Positions 1 through 8,240 are shown, counted from the first letter of the stretch. The stretch: 64,000 nucleotides of DNA from Antribacter soli (GCF_021568775.1 NZ_JAKGSG010000034.1:1-64000); one strand, 5' to 3'. Numbers and translations are program-made. The notes: a model not told the origin generated them from the sequence alone.

Positions 1-41
1 CGCCGGCGTGGGAGCGCGGGGTCGTGCTGACCCAATGTGGG

Positions 42-81
42 CCGGGCAGCGTCCGCCCGGGTAAGGGCGGACGCTGCCCGG
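42..81 (-). terminator. Strong hairpin terminator after the LPXTG surface protein
   Basis: A perfect 17-bp inverted repeat with a 6-nt loop (arms 42-58 and 65-81) lies just past the minus-strand stop codon at 87. There is no clear U-run, which is common for terminators in high-GC actinobacteria. Confidence 0.8.
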
Positions 82-86
82 GTTCG

Positions 87-2255
87 TCAGTCCTTGGCTC
101 GTGTGCGGCGTCGGACCTGGGTGATGAGGATCACGCCCCCGGCGACCAGGAGCGCGGCGATCCCCGCGGCGCCGGTCACGGTCGCGCCGGTCACGGGCAG
201 CTGCGGCGGTGCCGGCGGTGCCGGCATGGCGTAGGGACCGGGCGGCGGCACGGCGTCGCTCGGGGTTCGGCTGCCCGGCGTGGGAGACCAGGGCGTGGCG
301 GTGTTGAGGAGCGTGCCCGGGTTGCCGGTGAAGCCGGCAGCCAGGCGCGCAGTCACGGTGAAGGTGACGGACTCCCCGACGGCCAGGTCTGCGCCGGACG
401 AGCAGGTGACGTCCTGCCCGACGGCGGTGCAGGCGCCGTTCGGGGACGCCACGAACTGGATGCCGGCGGGCAGGGGGTCGGTGGCGCCGACCTGAGTGGC
501 GACCGACGGGCCCTCGTTGACGACGGTGATGGTGTAGGTGAACGCCTCGCCCGGCGAGAGCGCTGTGTCGCCCGCGATGAGAGCGGCGGTCTTCTCCGCG
601 ACGAGGGCGGCCAGGGGCCCGCCGTAGGGCGGCGAGACCGGGTCCGAGGGCACGTTCGTGGTGCCGCCGGTGGGAACCGCGACGTTGGCCAGGTCCTCGC
701 CGTCGCCCGTGTAGGACGGGTCGAGCAGGGCACGGAAGGTGAACGAGGCCGTCTCGCCGGGCTCGAGCGGTCCGTCGCCGTCGCAGGTCACGTCCTGACC
801 GTCAGCGGTGCAGGCCTCGTCGACGGCGGAGACGAAGCTGAACCCGGCCGGCAGGGCGTCGGTGGCACCCCCCGACGGCGCCTGTGACGGGCCGGTGTTG
901 GTCACCACGATCGTGTAGTCGACCTCTTCACCAGGGTTGAGCGCGGTGTCTCCGTCGAGCAGCGCGACAGACTTCTCGGCGGTCAGGGTCGACTCCATGG
1001 TGACCGTCGTGCTGACCGACGCGGTGTTGTTGTCCGGGTCGACGTCGTTGCGGTCCGCTGCGACGGTGATCGTCGCCTCGTTCTCGAGCTCGCCCTCGAA
1101 GTCCGTGGGCAGGGTGCCGGTGATCGTGTAGGTGGTCTGGCCCAGGGGCGGCAGGTCCGCGAGCGTGTCGATCGACCCGGTGCCGGACGCGTCCGCGCAC
1201 ACTGCGCCACCTGCTGCGGCACAGGTCCAGGCCACGTCGACGAGCGTCGCCGAGATCTCGTCCTGGACCCGGCTGCCCGGCGCTCCTACCGTGGACGGGT
1301 TCGACGCGACCAGCGTGTAGGTGATCTGCTCGCCGGCCAGCGCATCCGCGGGGCCGTCCTTCGTGATCGCCACGTCGGTGGGCACGGACACCAGCAGGCC
1401 GTCGACCTCGTGCACGTTGGTGAACGCGCCGGTTCCGGCGGAGAACCCGATCCGCAGCTGGGCGGGCAGGTCAGCCTGGCCGGCCGCGTCGGACAGGTTG
1501 ACGTTGGTCAGCACCCGCTGCATCCCGGTGCCGGGCCCTGCGTTCGTCCACACGGTCAGCAGCAGGTCGCCGTCCGCGTCGGGGATGATCGTGATCCGTG
1601 CCGGGCGGGCCTCGGCGCGCCCCCCGGGCATCTGCAGGGGTGCAGGCGCGGGCGCACCCGTGATGTAGTTGTAACCAACCTGCCCGTCGCCGGACCCGCG
1701 AACCGCGATGGAGTTCGGGGTCTGGCCGGGCCCCCCGGGGCCGGCCAGGTCACCGCTGAAGTTGCCGAACGTGTCGAACGCCACCCCGACATACCCGCCG
1801 GGCACGCCGTCACCCCCGGGAGGCGCGGTGTTCTGCGAGTATCCGAGACCTGCACCCGTCGCACCGGCACCCATCGCCGCCGCACCGTCGGTCAGGAAGA
1901 ACACGAGGCCGTCCGCGCCCGTACCCCCGTGGATCACGTAGTTGAACCGCACGTCGATCCCCAGGTCCGACGGGAACGTGTCGGTCATCTGCCACGCACC
2001 GGCCTCGCCGTTGTCCGCCTGGGTCAGCTGTAGCCACCCGTCCACCACGGTCGCGTCACCGGTGAGCGTCCCGTCGCCGGCGTCGTCGAAGTTGTTCCCG
2101 TACGGGAACGCGAGCTCTGCCGCGTGAGCGATCAAGACGGCCGGCGCCAACAGCCCGACCGTGGCGAGCCCTACGGCCGCGACACTGCCCGCCCCCCGGC
2201 GCATTCGACGTCTGATCGGTTTCCGGGCACGCCCGGTCGCCCTGGTCTGGAACAT
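87..2255 (-). CDS. LPXTG-anchored surface protein: L-type-lectin-like domain plus DUF11 repeats
   Basis: Predicted cell-wall-anchored adhesin or surface protein of 722 aa. The start at 2255 is chosen because a strong GGGGGAG ribosome site precedes it and an Arg-rich signal peptide follows (RKPIRRRMRR, then a hydrophobic stretch ending near AHA, about residue 43). Residues about 44-270 look like a legume/L-type lectin fold (NNFDDAGDGTLTGDA, GLVFFLTDG, VAFDTFGNFSG). Three DUF11-type Ig-like repeats follow, each with the TNTGPS or NEGPS style of a 'conserved repeat domain'. The C-terminus has a sortase signal, LPVTG at about 686-690, then a hydrophobic helix and the basic tail RRRTRAKD. The ligand is unknown. 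The gene is flanked by a strong terminator and a tRNA gene and appears monocistronic. The family call is confident; the adhesin role is inference. Confidence 0.88.
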   Translation of the reverse strand: MFQTRATGRARKPIRRRMRRGAGSVAAVGLATVGLLAPAVLIAHAAELAFPYGNNFDDAGDGTLTGDATVVDGWLQLTQADNGEAGAWQMTDTFPSDLGIDVRFNYVIHGGTGADGLVFFLTDGAAAMGAGATGAGLGYSQNTAPPGGDGVPGGYVGVAFDTFGNFSGDLAGPGGPGQTPNSIAVRGSGDGQVGYNYITGAPAPAPLQMPGGRAEARPARITIIPDADGDLLLTVWTNAGPGTGMQRVLTNVNLSDAAGQADLPAQLRIGFSAGTGAFTNVHEVDGLLVSVPTDVAITKDGPADALAGEQITYTLVASNPSTVGAPGSRVQDEISATLVDVAWTCAAAGGAVCADASGTGSIDTLADLPPLGQTTYTITGTLPTDFEGELENEATITVAADRNDVDPDNNTASVSTTVTMESTLTAEKSVALLDGDTALNPGEEVDYTIVVTNTGPSQAPSGGATDALPAGFSFVSAVDEACTADGQDVTCDGDGPLEPGETASFTFRALLDPSYTGDGEDLANVAVPTGGTTNVPSDPVSPPYGGPLAALVAEKTAALIAGDTALSPGEAFTYTITVVNEGPSVATQVGATDPLPAGIQFVASPNGACTAVGQDVTCSSGADLAVGESVTFTVTARLAAGFTGNPGTLLNTATPWSPTPGSRTPSDAVPPPGPYAMPAPPAPPQLPVTGATVTGAAGIAALLVAGGVILITQVRRRTRAKD

Positions 2256-2445
2256 GGAAGTCTCCCCCTGAGATCTGCGAGCACAAGGAAATGTGCAAGG
2301 GAACAGGCGCACCGCACCCCTGCGGCGCCACCGGCCTGCACAAGTAATATGCGCCGAGACCAATTGCTGCAACACGTAAGGCAAGAGTTCGGGTCGAGCA
2401 CCAGGCGAATTACCATCAGAACGACATTCCGGAGGGCGAATTGCG

Positions 2446-2481
2446 TAAAAAGAAAAGGGGCCCGGCGAACGCCGGACCCCC
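2446..2481 (-). terminator. Intrinsic terminator with U-run downstream of tRNA-Ala copy 1
   Basis: On the minus strand a GC-rich hairpin (arms 2457-2467 and 2470-2480, one mismatch) is followed by a T-rich tract (complement of the A-rich run at 2446-2456). It is a textbook rho-independent terminator for the tRNA transcript and sits behind a second hairpin at 2493-2529. Confidence 0.8.
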
Positions 2482-2492
2482 ACTATGAACAA

Positions 2493-2529
2493 ATGACGCG
2501 GGACACCCATGAACGGTGTCCCGCGTCAT
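2493..2529 (-). terminator. 15-bp perfect hairpin 3' of tRNA-Ala copy 1
   Basis: Arms 2493-2507 and 2515-2529 are perfectly complementary (ATGACGCGGGACACC type) with a 7-nt loop. A closely related hairpin follows the second tRNA-Ala copy at 7314-7350, so the tRNA and its 3' hairpin appear to have been duplicated together. Confidence 0.75.
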
Positions 2530-2535
2530 CGCATC

Positions 2536-2610
<75 letters not shown>

Positions 2611-2638
2611 GTCGCCCGTCCGCCGGGCGGGCTCGGCA

Positions 2639-2668
2639 AGCATAGACGGTCGGGGGCCGGTGCACCAA
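2639..2668 (-). promoter_or_regulatory. Promoter of tRNA-Ala copy 1
   Basis: On the minus strand TTGGTG (2663-2668) and TATGCT (2639-2644) are separated by 18 bp, close to the housekeeping sigma consensus. The -10 ends 28 bp upstream of the tRNA 5' end at 2610. Confidence 0.6.
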
Positions 2669-2676
2669 AGCGGCGC

Positions 2677-3426
2677 CTATGACCCGCCGGTCACCCCGAT
2701 CACCTGGCCCGTGATCCCCGTGTTCGCGGCCGAACCGAGGTAGACCACCGCGGATGCCACCTCCGAGGCCTCGAGCAGACGCCCGATCGGTGCACGCGCC
2801 GCATACTCGGCGCCGAACGAGTTCACGACGTGCGTGTTCGTGGCCGTCCGCGTCAGCCCCGGCATCACCACGTTGGTCAGCAGGTCGCCGTCGTGCCCGA
2901 GCGAGAACGCCGCCGACCGGCTGAACCCGTGCAGGGCCGCCTTCGCGGCGGCGTAGTACTCCGTCCCGGCGGCACCGTCGACGGCGAGCGACGACGAGAT
3001 GTGCACCATCCGACCCCAGCCCTGCGCCCGCATCCCGGGCGTCACGGCCCGGCTGAGCCGCAGCGCCCCCTCGACATTGCCCCGCAGCAGCGTGTCCCAG
3101 CCGTCGACAGCCTCGAAGGACTCACCCGCCGGGCCCGTCAGGGAGCCCCACGCCACCGCGTTGTTGACCAGCACGTCCACGCGTCCGGTCCGCTCCAGCA
3201 CGTCCGCGACGAGCGCGGCTGCGGCGTCCGGGTCGTCCTGGTCGTAAGGCACGGCGAACGCGGCCTCCCCGATCTCGGCGGCCACCTTCTCGGCCGTCTC
3301 GCGGGCGCTGCGGTACGTGACCGCCACGCTCGCCCCCTCCGCGCCGAACGCGGCGGCGATCGCCCGCCCCAGCCCGCCCGACGCCCCGGTCACGATGACT
3401 GTCCGTTCCTGAAGTCCAAGGTCCAT
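2677..3426 (-). CDS. SDR-family NAD(P)-dependent oxidoreductase
   Basis: A classical short-chain dehydrogenase/reductase of 249 aa. The N-terminus carries the Rossmann glycine motif TGASGGLG (residues 13-20). NNA follows the fourth strand, a catalytic serine lies in HISSS, and the YxxxK catalytic pair is in YYAAAKAAL near residue 157. The C-terminus ends in GQVIGVTGGS, typical of FabG-like enzymes. The substrate cannot be told from sequence. It is transcribed divergently from an XRE/MmyB-like regulator whose gene begins 101 bp away, with a palindrome between them; this arrangement is typical of a regulator controlling its neighbouring SDR gene. That regulatory link is inference. Confidence 0.9.
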   Translation of the reverse strand: MDLGLQERTVIVTGASGGLGRAIAAAFGAEGASVAVTYRSARETAEKVAAEIGEAAFAVPYDQDDPDAAAALVADVLERTGRVDVLVNNAVAWGSLTGPAGESFEAVDGWDTLLRGNVEGALRLSRAVTPGMRAQGWGRMVHISSSLAVDGAAGTEYYAAAKAALHGFSRSAAFSLGHDGDLLTNVVMPGLTRTATNTHVVNSFGAEYAARAPIGRLLEASEVASAVVYLGSAANTGITGQVIGVTGGS

Positions 3427-3475
3427 GGCTCCACCGTGCGCGCACCGGCGCCGGGCATCCAGACCGCCGTGGGGC

Positions 3476-3492
3476 TGGCCCTCTCAGGGCCA
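3476..3492. promoter_or_regulatory. Palindromic candidate operator between SDR and XRE/MmyB-like genes
   Basis: TGGCCCT-CTC-AGGGCCA is a perfect 7-bp inverted repeat with a 3-bp spacer in the 100-bp divergent intergenic region, 35 bp upstream of the regulator start. Position and symmetry fit an operator for the dimeric HTH regulator; binding is inferred. Confidence 0.5.
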
Positions 3493-3526
3493 CCCTTCGG
3501 CACGGGGTCCCGCCTACGCTGACCGC

Positions 3527-4375
3527 ATGAGCAGCGACCTCGGCACGCTCCTGCGCGCCCACCGGGAAGCCCTTGCGCCCCAGGACGTGGGTCTGCCCCG
3601 CGGCGCCCGACGTCGGACGCCTGGCCTGCGCCGCTCCGAGCTCGCCACCCTCGCCGGGGTCAGCGTCGAGTACCTCACACGCCTGGAGCAGGGCCGTGAC
3701 CGGCACCCGTCGCCGCAGGTCCTCGGCGCGCTGGCCGATGCGCTGCGCCTCTCCCCCGACGCCCGCCTCCTTCTCCTGCGCGCCACCAAGGGGGCCGACG
3801 GCATCGGCTCGCCGTGCGCCGTCACCCCGCCTTCCGACACGATCCGCCCGCCCGTCCGGGCGCTCCTCGACCGGCTGGAGCCCGGCGCGGCCGCGCTGCT
3901 CAACCGGGTGGGCGACGTCCTCGCCGCCACCACCACGTACCGGCGCCTCCTCGAGCCCTACGGCCTGTTCGACGACGACCGCCCCAACCTCGTGCGCTTC
4001 GTCCTCACCGATCCGCGCGCCCGGGAGGCGTACCCGGACTGGGGGCGCGTCGCCGACCGCCAGGTGGCGGCACTGCGCATGGAGTCAGTCCCCGGCGACC
4101 CGCACGTCGCCGAGCTCGCGGAAGCCATGACCGTCATGGCGGGCGCCGAGTTCTCCGACCGCTTCGCGGCGCCCCTCCCGGCCGAGTACAGGTCGGGCAC
4201 GGAGCGGATGCGCCACGCCGCCGTCGGCGACCTGCGGCTGGACGTCGAGTCCCTCGCCCTGCCCGACGCCGACGGCCAGCGCCTCGTCGTCCAGCTGCCG
4301 GCCGACGAGGCGACGTCCGCCGCGCTCGACCGGCTCGCGGGCCGTCGGCCGGGAGCGCTGCACGCGGTCGGCTGA
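3527..4375 (+). CDS. Helix-turn-helix regulator, XRE family with MmyB-like ligand-binding domain
   Basis: A 282-aa transcription factor. The start at 3527 (MSSDLGTLLRAHRE) gives the standard family N-terminus; the frame is open upstream but lacks family sequence there. Residues about 10-75 form an XRE-type HTH with the characteristic RRTPGLRRSELATLAGVS and YLTRLEQGRDR. The remainder matches the MmyB-like PAS-type ligand-binding domain common in actinobacteria (PVRALLDRLEPGAAALLNR, DILA-like VLAATTTYRRL). Members usually sit divergent to a short-chain dehydrogenase and control it, as here. The last codons run to within 3 bp of the convergent gene at 4379. Confidence 0.9.
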   Translation: MSSDLGTLLRAHREALAPQDVGLPRGARRRTPGLRRSELATLAGVSVEYLTRLEQGRDRHPSPQVLGALADALRLSPDARLLLLRATKGADGIGSPCAVTPPSDTIRPPVRALLDRLEPGAAALLNRVGDVLAATTTYRRLLEPYGLFDDDRPNLVRFVLTDPRAREAYPDWGRVADRQVAALRMESVPGDPHVAELAEAMTVMAGAEFSDRFAAPLPAEYRSGTERMRHAAVGDLRLDVESLALPDADGQRLVVQLPADEATSAALDRLAGRRPGALHAVG

Positions 4376-4378
4376 CGT

Positions 4379-5521
4379 CTACCGCCTCGAGCGTCCCCTG
4401 AGCCGCCTCAGCGTCGCCGCGCCCCGGGCGATCCCGAGTGCCACGGCGTCGCCCTGGTTCACGATCTTCCGCAGGAGCACGAACAGCGTCACGCAACCGA
4501 GCAGGATCGTCACGACCCCGGCGAGGTTCTGCCAGAACCCGTGAGCCTGCACCAGGACGGTGCCGGAGCCCACGAGGAATCCCGCGAGGGTGACGAAGAT
4601 GGCGAGGACCTCGATGATGCCGATCAGGCTCTCCGACACGATCTGGCGTGCTCGGGCGTGCTGCTCCTGGATCTCCCGCTGAGCATCGACCACCTGGTCG
4701 GCAACGGCCTGCTTGAGGGTCAGAAGGAGGCGCTCGGTCGTGGCGTTGACACGGTCGTCGAGCACCTTGGTCGCGCTGATGAGCTCGCGCTCGCGGGCGA
4801 AGTCCTGATGGACGGCGTTGTTGCCCGGCGCCAGGAGATCGATCGCCGTGTTGATGCTGACCAGCGCCTCGTCGAGCCGGCCCTCCCTGCGGAGAGCTCC
4901 CGCCCGCCAGTAGTGGACGTTCGGGTCGTCCTCTCCGCGGCCGATCATCTCGTCCGCGAGCTCCACGGCCAGCCGAGCGGCACCAGGGAAGCCGGTCGAC
5001 ATCCACAGGCCGTGGAGGCAGAGGAACCGGCATGTCTGGTCGTAGTCCTCGGCGGCAGTCGCCGACGCGAGGAGCGACGCCGCCTGGGGTTTGCCGCCGC
5101 CGAGCGCCGCGAAGGCGGCGAACGCCCGGATCATGCCGTCCTCGGGAAACTCCGCGAGCATGGCGCGGGCCCACGCCAGAAGCTGGTCGAACTTGAAGTC
5201 ATACCGGAGCCGGGACGCCCGCGCATACACCATCGTCTTCCGCCAGGACGCCGTCGCCTCCGGGGCGGGGAGGTCCTCGGCAGGCAGCGGCGCGCCCAGA
5301 TCTCGCGCCTGCCACGCCAGGTTGCTGACACACCGGCGCAACACGTGCGGTGCGAGGCCGTTCCGGTCGGCGATCGCCGCCAGCTCGGCGACCCAGTCAG
5401 CAGGGTCGCGGACCCGGTCGGCGAGGTACTCGTTCACGACGACGATCTGCCGCACGGGCGCGAGCCCGCGTAATGCCTCGTCAACGGCTCGCCGCGGGTC
5501 GATTCCGTCGCCACTCGACAT
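4379..5521 (-). CDS. Uncharacterised protein: TPR-like helical domain with C-terminal two-helix membrane anchor
   Basis: I do not recognise this 380-aa protein. Residues 1-230 are alpha-helical with TPR-like character (LASATAAEDYDQTCRFLCLHG; NVHYWRAGALRREGRLDEA followed by ALVSINTAIDLL, a canonical TPR pattern). A predicted coiled region follows (about 240-295, ATTERLLLTLKQAVADQ to EIQEQHARARQ). Two hydrophobic segments, LIGIIEVLAIFVTLAGFLV and LAGVVTILLGCVTLFVLL, anchor the C-terminus, and a basic tail ends LRRLRGRSRR. There is no catalytic motif. It stands alone, convergent with the MmyB-like gene and separate from the SDR at 5571. Codon use resembles its neighbours except for somewhat more A/T. 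A sensing or scaffolding role at the membrane is possible but unproven. Confidence 0.75.
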   Translation of the reverse strand: MSSGDGIDPRRAVDEALRGLAPVRQIVVVNEYLADRVRDPADWVAELAAIADRNGLAPHVLRRCVSNLAWQARDLGAPLPAEDLPAPEATASWRKTMVYARASRLRYDFKFDQLLAWARAMLAEFPEDGMIRAFAAFAALGGGKPQAASLLASATAAEDYDQTCRFLCLHGLWMSTGFPGAARLAVELADEMIGRGEDDPNVHYWRAGALRREGRLDEALVSINTAIDLLAPGNNAVHQDFARERELISATKVLDDRVNATTERLLLTLKQAVADQVVDAQREIQEQHARARQIVSESLIGIIEVLAIFVTLAGFLVGSGTVLVQAHGFWQNLAGVVTILLGCVTLFVLLRKIVNQGDAVALGIARGAATLRRLRGRSRR

Positions 5522-5570
5522 GACGCCAGCATAACTAAAGGGGCAAATCTGGCGGCGCCATGCGGAGCCC

Positions 5571-6167
5571 CTACAAGACGTACACCTGCCCCGTCCCCGC
5601 GCCCTCGACGGATCGGACGTACGCCTGCGCGACGTCGGCCAGGTCGACCGGCGGGAACCCGGGGAAGTAGTCGCCGTACTCCGCGAGGCTCTCGGTGAAG
5701 ACGGTGGGGCTGACCGCGTTGACGCGACGGGGAGCGATCTCGATCGCGGCGGCCCGGACGAAGGCCTCCACGGCCCCGTTGGCCATCGAGGCGGCGCTGC
5801 CGGTGACGATCGGCTCGCGGGAGAGCACGCCGCCGATCAGCGTGAAGGAGCTGCGCTCCGCGACGTGGGCCAGACCCTGGCTGACCAGCTCGACCTGGGA
5901 GAGCACCTTGCCCTCGAAGGCCGCGCGGTAGTGGTCGGTGGTCAGCTCGCCGAACGGCTTGAAGGGCACGTCGCCGGCGGTGCTCACCACCGCGTCCACG
6001 GGACCCGCGGCCGCGTACAGACGGGCGATCGCGCCGGGTTCGGTGATGTCGTACCGCAGGTCACCGGCCGTCCGTCCGACGGTGACGAGCTCGTGGCCGC
6101 GTCCGGCAAGGGTCGCGCCGACGGCGGCGCCCAGCGTCCCGGAGGCGCCGATCAGCAGGATTCTCAT
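5571..6167 (-). CDS. Short-chain dehydrogenase (198 aa, atypical SDR)
   Basis: A short SDR-family Rossmann protein. The start at 6167 (MRILLIGASGTLG) places the glycine-rich nucleotide motif GASGTLG at residues 7-13; the longer frame upstream crosses the LysR operator region and is unlikely. It has VVSTAGDVPF in place of the NNAG motif and MANGAVEAFVRAAAIE where YxxxK is normally found. The Tyr/Lys pair is therefore not obvious, as in other short atypical SDRs of the YdfG/NmrA-like type. The substrate is unknown. It is divergent from the LysR-family gene at 6271 with a perfect inverted repeat between them, suggesting LysR control (inference). Confidence 0.85.
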   Translation of the reverse strand: MRILLIGASGTLGAAVGATLAGRGHELVTVGRTAGDLRYDITEPGAIARLYAAAGPVDAVVSTAGDVPFKPFGELTTDHYRAAFEGKVLSQVELVSQGLAHVAERSSFTLIGGVLSREPIVTGSAASMANGAVEAFVRAAAIEIAPRRVNAVSPTVFTESLAEYGDYFPGFPPVDLADVAQAYVRSVEGAGTGQVYVL

Positions 6168-6221
6168 GGCCGCGACGCTAGGCGTCATCAGGGCGGCGAG
6201 GGAAATGCCTCCTGCGGCAGA

Positions 6222-6242
6222 TCCATGCGCCGCGCGCATGGA
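6222..6242. promoter_or_regulatory. LysR-type operator candidate (9-bp perfect inverted repeat)
   Basis: TCCATGCGC-CGC-GCGCATGGA is a perfect inverted repeat in the 103-bp region between the divergent SDR and LysR genes. LysR regulators bind interrupted dyads of this kind near divergent promoters. The role is inferred from position. Confidence 0.55.
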
Positions 6243-6270
6243 CGGCCTCCCCGCCGCCTATCCTCACCAC

Positions 6271-7236
6271 ATGAACGTGGAGCTCCGGCACCTGCGAGCG
6301 CTGGCCGCCATCGGCGACGAGGGCACGATCACCGACGCGGCCGCCGTGCTGCACCTCAGCCAGCCCGCGCTCTCGCGCACCCTCGACCAGCTGGAGCAGC
6401 GGCTGGGCGCCCGCCTGGTCGAACGCACGACGCGCAGCCTCGCGCTGACCGACGCCGGCCAGCGGCTCTGGGAGCACGCGCACCGCATCCTGAACCAGCT
6501 CGACGACGCCCTGGCGGACGTCGCCTCCCACGGACCGCGACCAGTGCGGATCGGCTTTCCGTGGGCAGCCCTGGGCCGGCACACCGTGCCGCTGCTGCGG
6601 GCCTGGCGCGGCGAGCACCCGGACCTCCCCGTGCGGGTCCGCCGGTGCGACGACCCGGAGGGCGCCGTACGCCGCGGCGAGGTCGATGCCGCCTTCGTCC
6701 GGGCCGCGCCGCTGCGCGCCCACGGCCTGGTCTCCCACGCCCTGTATCGCGAGCCGCGCGTCGCGGCGGTCGCCGACGGCGACGCCCTGGCCGCGCGCGA
6801 GCTCCTGCACCTGGCGGACCTCGCCGACCGCCCCGTCGCGCTGTGCGCCACGGCCACGACCACCAACGCTGAGCTCTGGCCCGAGGGGCGCCGGCCGCAC
6901 ACCTTCCAGGTCCCGGGCGTCGACGAGTGGCTGACGACGATCGCCACCGGCGAGGCCGTCGGAGTCACCGCCGAGGCCACCGAGCACACCCACCCTCACC
7001 CGGGCGTGCGCTACCTGCCGCTCGCGGACGCGCCCGAGATCGACGTCCACCTCGTCTGGTCCCGCAGCCCGTCCCACCCCGCGACCACCGCGTTCGTGCA
7101 GCACGCCCGGCAGCACACGCCGAGGGTGGCGACGGGCCGTCAGGCGATCGAGTCGGGCAGTCCGGAGTCGCACAGGCGCAGCACGTCGGTCGCGCCCGAC
7201 AGAGCCGCGACGACCTCGGGTGCGGGGGTGGCGTGA
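6271..7236 (+). CDS. LysR-family transcriptional regulator
   Basis: A 321-aa LysR regulator. The start MNVELRHLRALAAIGDEG at 6271 is canonical. The winged HTH covers residues 1-60 with the signature AAAVLHLSQPALSRTLDQLE and RLVERTTRSLALTDAG. The effector-binding domain (about 88-295) begins PVRIGFPWAALGRHTVPLL. The C-terminal 25-30 residues (from about TGRQAIESGS) are not family-like and read across an antisense open frame, so the 3' end may have been extended by an indel or rearrangement next to the tRNA. The likely target is the divergent SDR gene through the dyad at 6222-6242. Confidence 0.9.
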   Translation: MNVELRHLRALAAIGDEGTITDAAAVLHLSQPALSRTLDQLEQRLGARLVERTTRSLALTDAGQRLWEHAHRILNQLDDALADVASHGPRPVRIGFPWAALGRHTVPLLRAWRGEHPDLPVRVRRCDDPEGAVRRGEVDAAFVRAAPLRAHGLVSHALYREPRVAAVADGDALAARELLHLADLADRPVALCATATTTNAELWPEGRRPHTFQVPGVDEWLTTIATGEAVGVTAEATEHTHPHPGVRYLPLADAPEIDVHLVWSRSPSHPATTAFVQHARQHTPRVATGRQAIESGSPESHRRSTSVAPDRAATTSGAGVA

Positions 7237-7313
7237 ACGACCGGGTGGTCGATCTCGCCCGCCCCGGGGTCGATCACGAAGGCGAGACGTTCTCCGGGTC
7301 CCCAGAATGAGAA

Positions 7314-7350
7314 ATGACGCGAGACATCTTTCAACGATGTCCCGCGTCAT
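7314..7350 (-). terminator. 15-bp hairpin 3' of tRNA-Ala copy 2
   Basis: Arms 7314-7328 and 7336-7350 pair over 15 bp with one position that is a G-U pair in the minus-strand RNA. The sequence is clearly related to the hairpin after copy 1 (2493-2529). Confidence 0.75.
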
Positions 7351-7357
7351 CCCACGG

Positions 7358-7430
7358 TGGAGCTGAGGGGACTCGAACCCCTGACCCCCTGCATGCCATG
7401 CAGGTGCGCTACCAGCTGCGCCACAGCCCC
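7358..7430 (-). tRNA. tRNA-Ala (anticodon GGC), copy 2
   Basis: This differs from the gene at 2538-2610 at a single visible T-arm position (GAGTCC in place of GAATCC on the minus strand). It has the same acceptor stem, anticodon loop ATGGCAT (GGC) and discriminator A. It sits directly downstream of the conserved nadD-rsfS-phosphatase cluster and has its own promoter at 7469-7497. Confidence 0.95.
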
Positions 7431-7468
7431 GTGCAAACCCGCTCAGCCACTGCTGAGCGAGCCCCGCC

Positions 7469-7497
7469 AGTCTATGCGGACCGTCGCCGCCGGCCAA
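7469..7497 (-). promoter_or_regulatory. Promoter of tRNA-Ala copy 2
   Basis: On the minus strand TTGGCC (7492-7497) and TAGACT (7469-7474) are spaced by 17 bp. A small GCTCAGC/GCTGAGC hairpin (7441-7458) lies in the leader before the tRNA. Confidence 0.55.
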
Positions 7498-7529
7498 ATC
7501 GGATTCCGGCCGCGACGCTGTGGTCCGGC

Positions 7530-8240
7530 TCACCCCTGGGCGGGCTGCGTCCCGGCGCCGTTCTCAGGCCCCGGCTCGAGGTTCCAGTCCGGTCCGGCCT
7601 GCCACACGTCCAGCGGATAGTCCGCACCGACGTTGTGCGCGACGAGGCGCCACGCCGGCTTCGCGCGCGGTCCCGACCGGTGCAGGTGCGACCAGTGCAC
7701 GTTGTGCAGGCCGTGGAGCCCGCGCCAGTCCGCCGGGTCGAGCCCGAGCAGGCACGTCACCGCGAGCGTGATCGCCGCCCCGTGCGAGACGACGACGAGC
7801 GTCTCGGTCTTGTCCAGGGTCTCGGCGTGCTCCTCGACAGCCATCGCCATGCGCTCCGCGACCAGGGCCTTGCTCTCCGCTCCCGCCCGGACCGGCTCCG
7901 CACCGCTGCGCCACGCCGCGTGCTCCTCGGGCCAGCTGTCCGCGATCTCGGCGTCGGTCAGACCCTCCCACTCGCCGAAGCTGCGCTCGCGCAGCCGAGG
8001 GTCGGTGACGACGTCCACGCCCACGGCCTTGGCATACGCGGCCGCCGTGTCCGCCGCGCGCGACAGGTCGCTCGACACCACGAGTGCCGCGTGGTGCGAC
8101 GCCGCCAGAGCGGCGCCGCCCTGCTCGGCCTGCCACCGCCCCACCTCGTCGAGCGGGATGTCGATCTGTCCCTGGAGGCGCAGGCCTGCGTTGTACGCCG
8201 TGCGGCCGTGCCGCAGCAGGACGAGCGTGCCGGCCGTCAC
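7530..8240 (-). CDS. Histidine phosphatase family protein (possible GpgP-like glucosyl-phosphoglycerate phosphatase)
   Basis: A 236-aa member of the phosphoglycerate-mutase-like histidine phosphatases. LVLLRHGRT carries the RHG phospho-histidine motif at about residues 10-12. SDLSRAADTAAAY and LRERSFGEWEGL supply the catalytic Arg/Glu region, and VVVSHGAAI the second His. The start overlaps the rsfS stop by 4 bp (ATGA), so the two are probably translationally coupled. In mycobacteria the gene after nadD-rsfS is gpgP, a glucosyl-3-phosphoglycerate phosphatase, so this may be its counterpart. Substrate assignment rests on synteny only. It ends about 100 bp before tRNA-Ala. Confidence 0.9.
   Translation of the reverse strand: MTAGTLVLLRHGRTAYNAGLRLQGQIDIPLDEVGRWQAEQGGAALAASHHAALVVSSDLSRAADTAAAYAKAVGVDVVTDPRLRERSFGEWEGLTDAEIADSWPEEHAAWRSGAEPVRAGAESKALVAERMAMAVEEHAETLDKTETLVVVSHGAAITLAVTCLLGLDPADWRGLHGLHNVHWSHLHRSGPRAKPAWRLVAHNVGADYPLDVWQAGPDWNLEPGPENGAGTQPAQG

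Noticed and set aside
87-2510. Longer reading of the surface protein starting at 2510
   Set aside because: The extra 85 residues cover the promoter, hairpin and terminator region; the start at 2255 has a strong ribosome site and a signal peptide.
7140-7334. 64-aa open frame on the minus strand overlapping the LysR 3' end and the tRNA 3' hairpin
   Set aside because: Its start codons lie inside the tRNA terminator, there is no good ribosome site, and GC-rich third positions mirror the plus-strand frame. It may be a remnant, but a gene cannot be supported.
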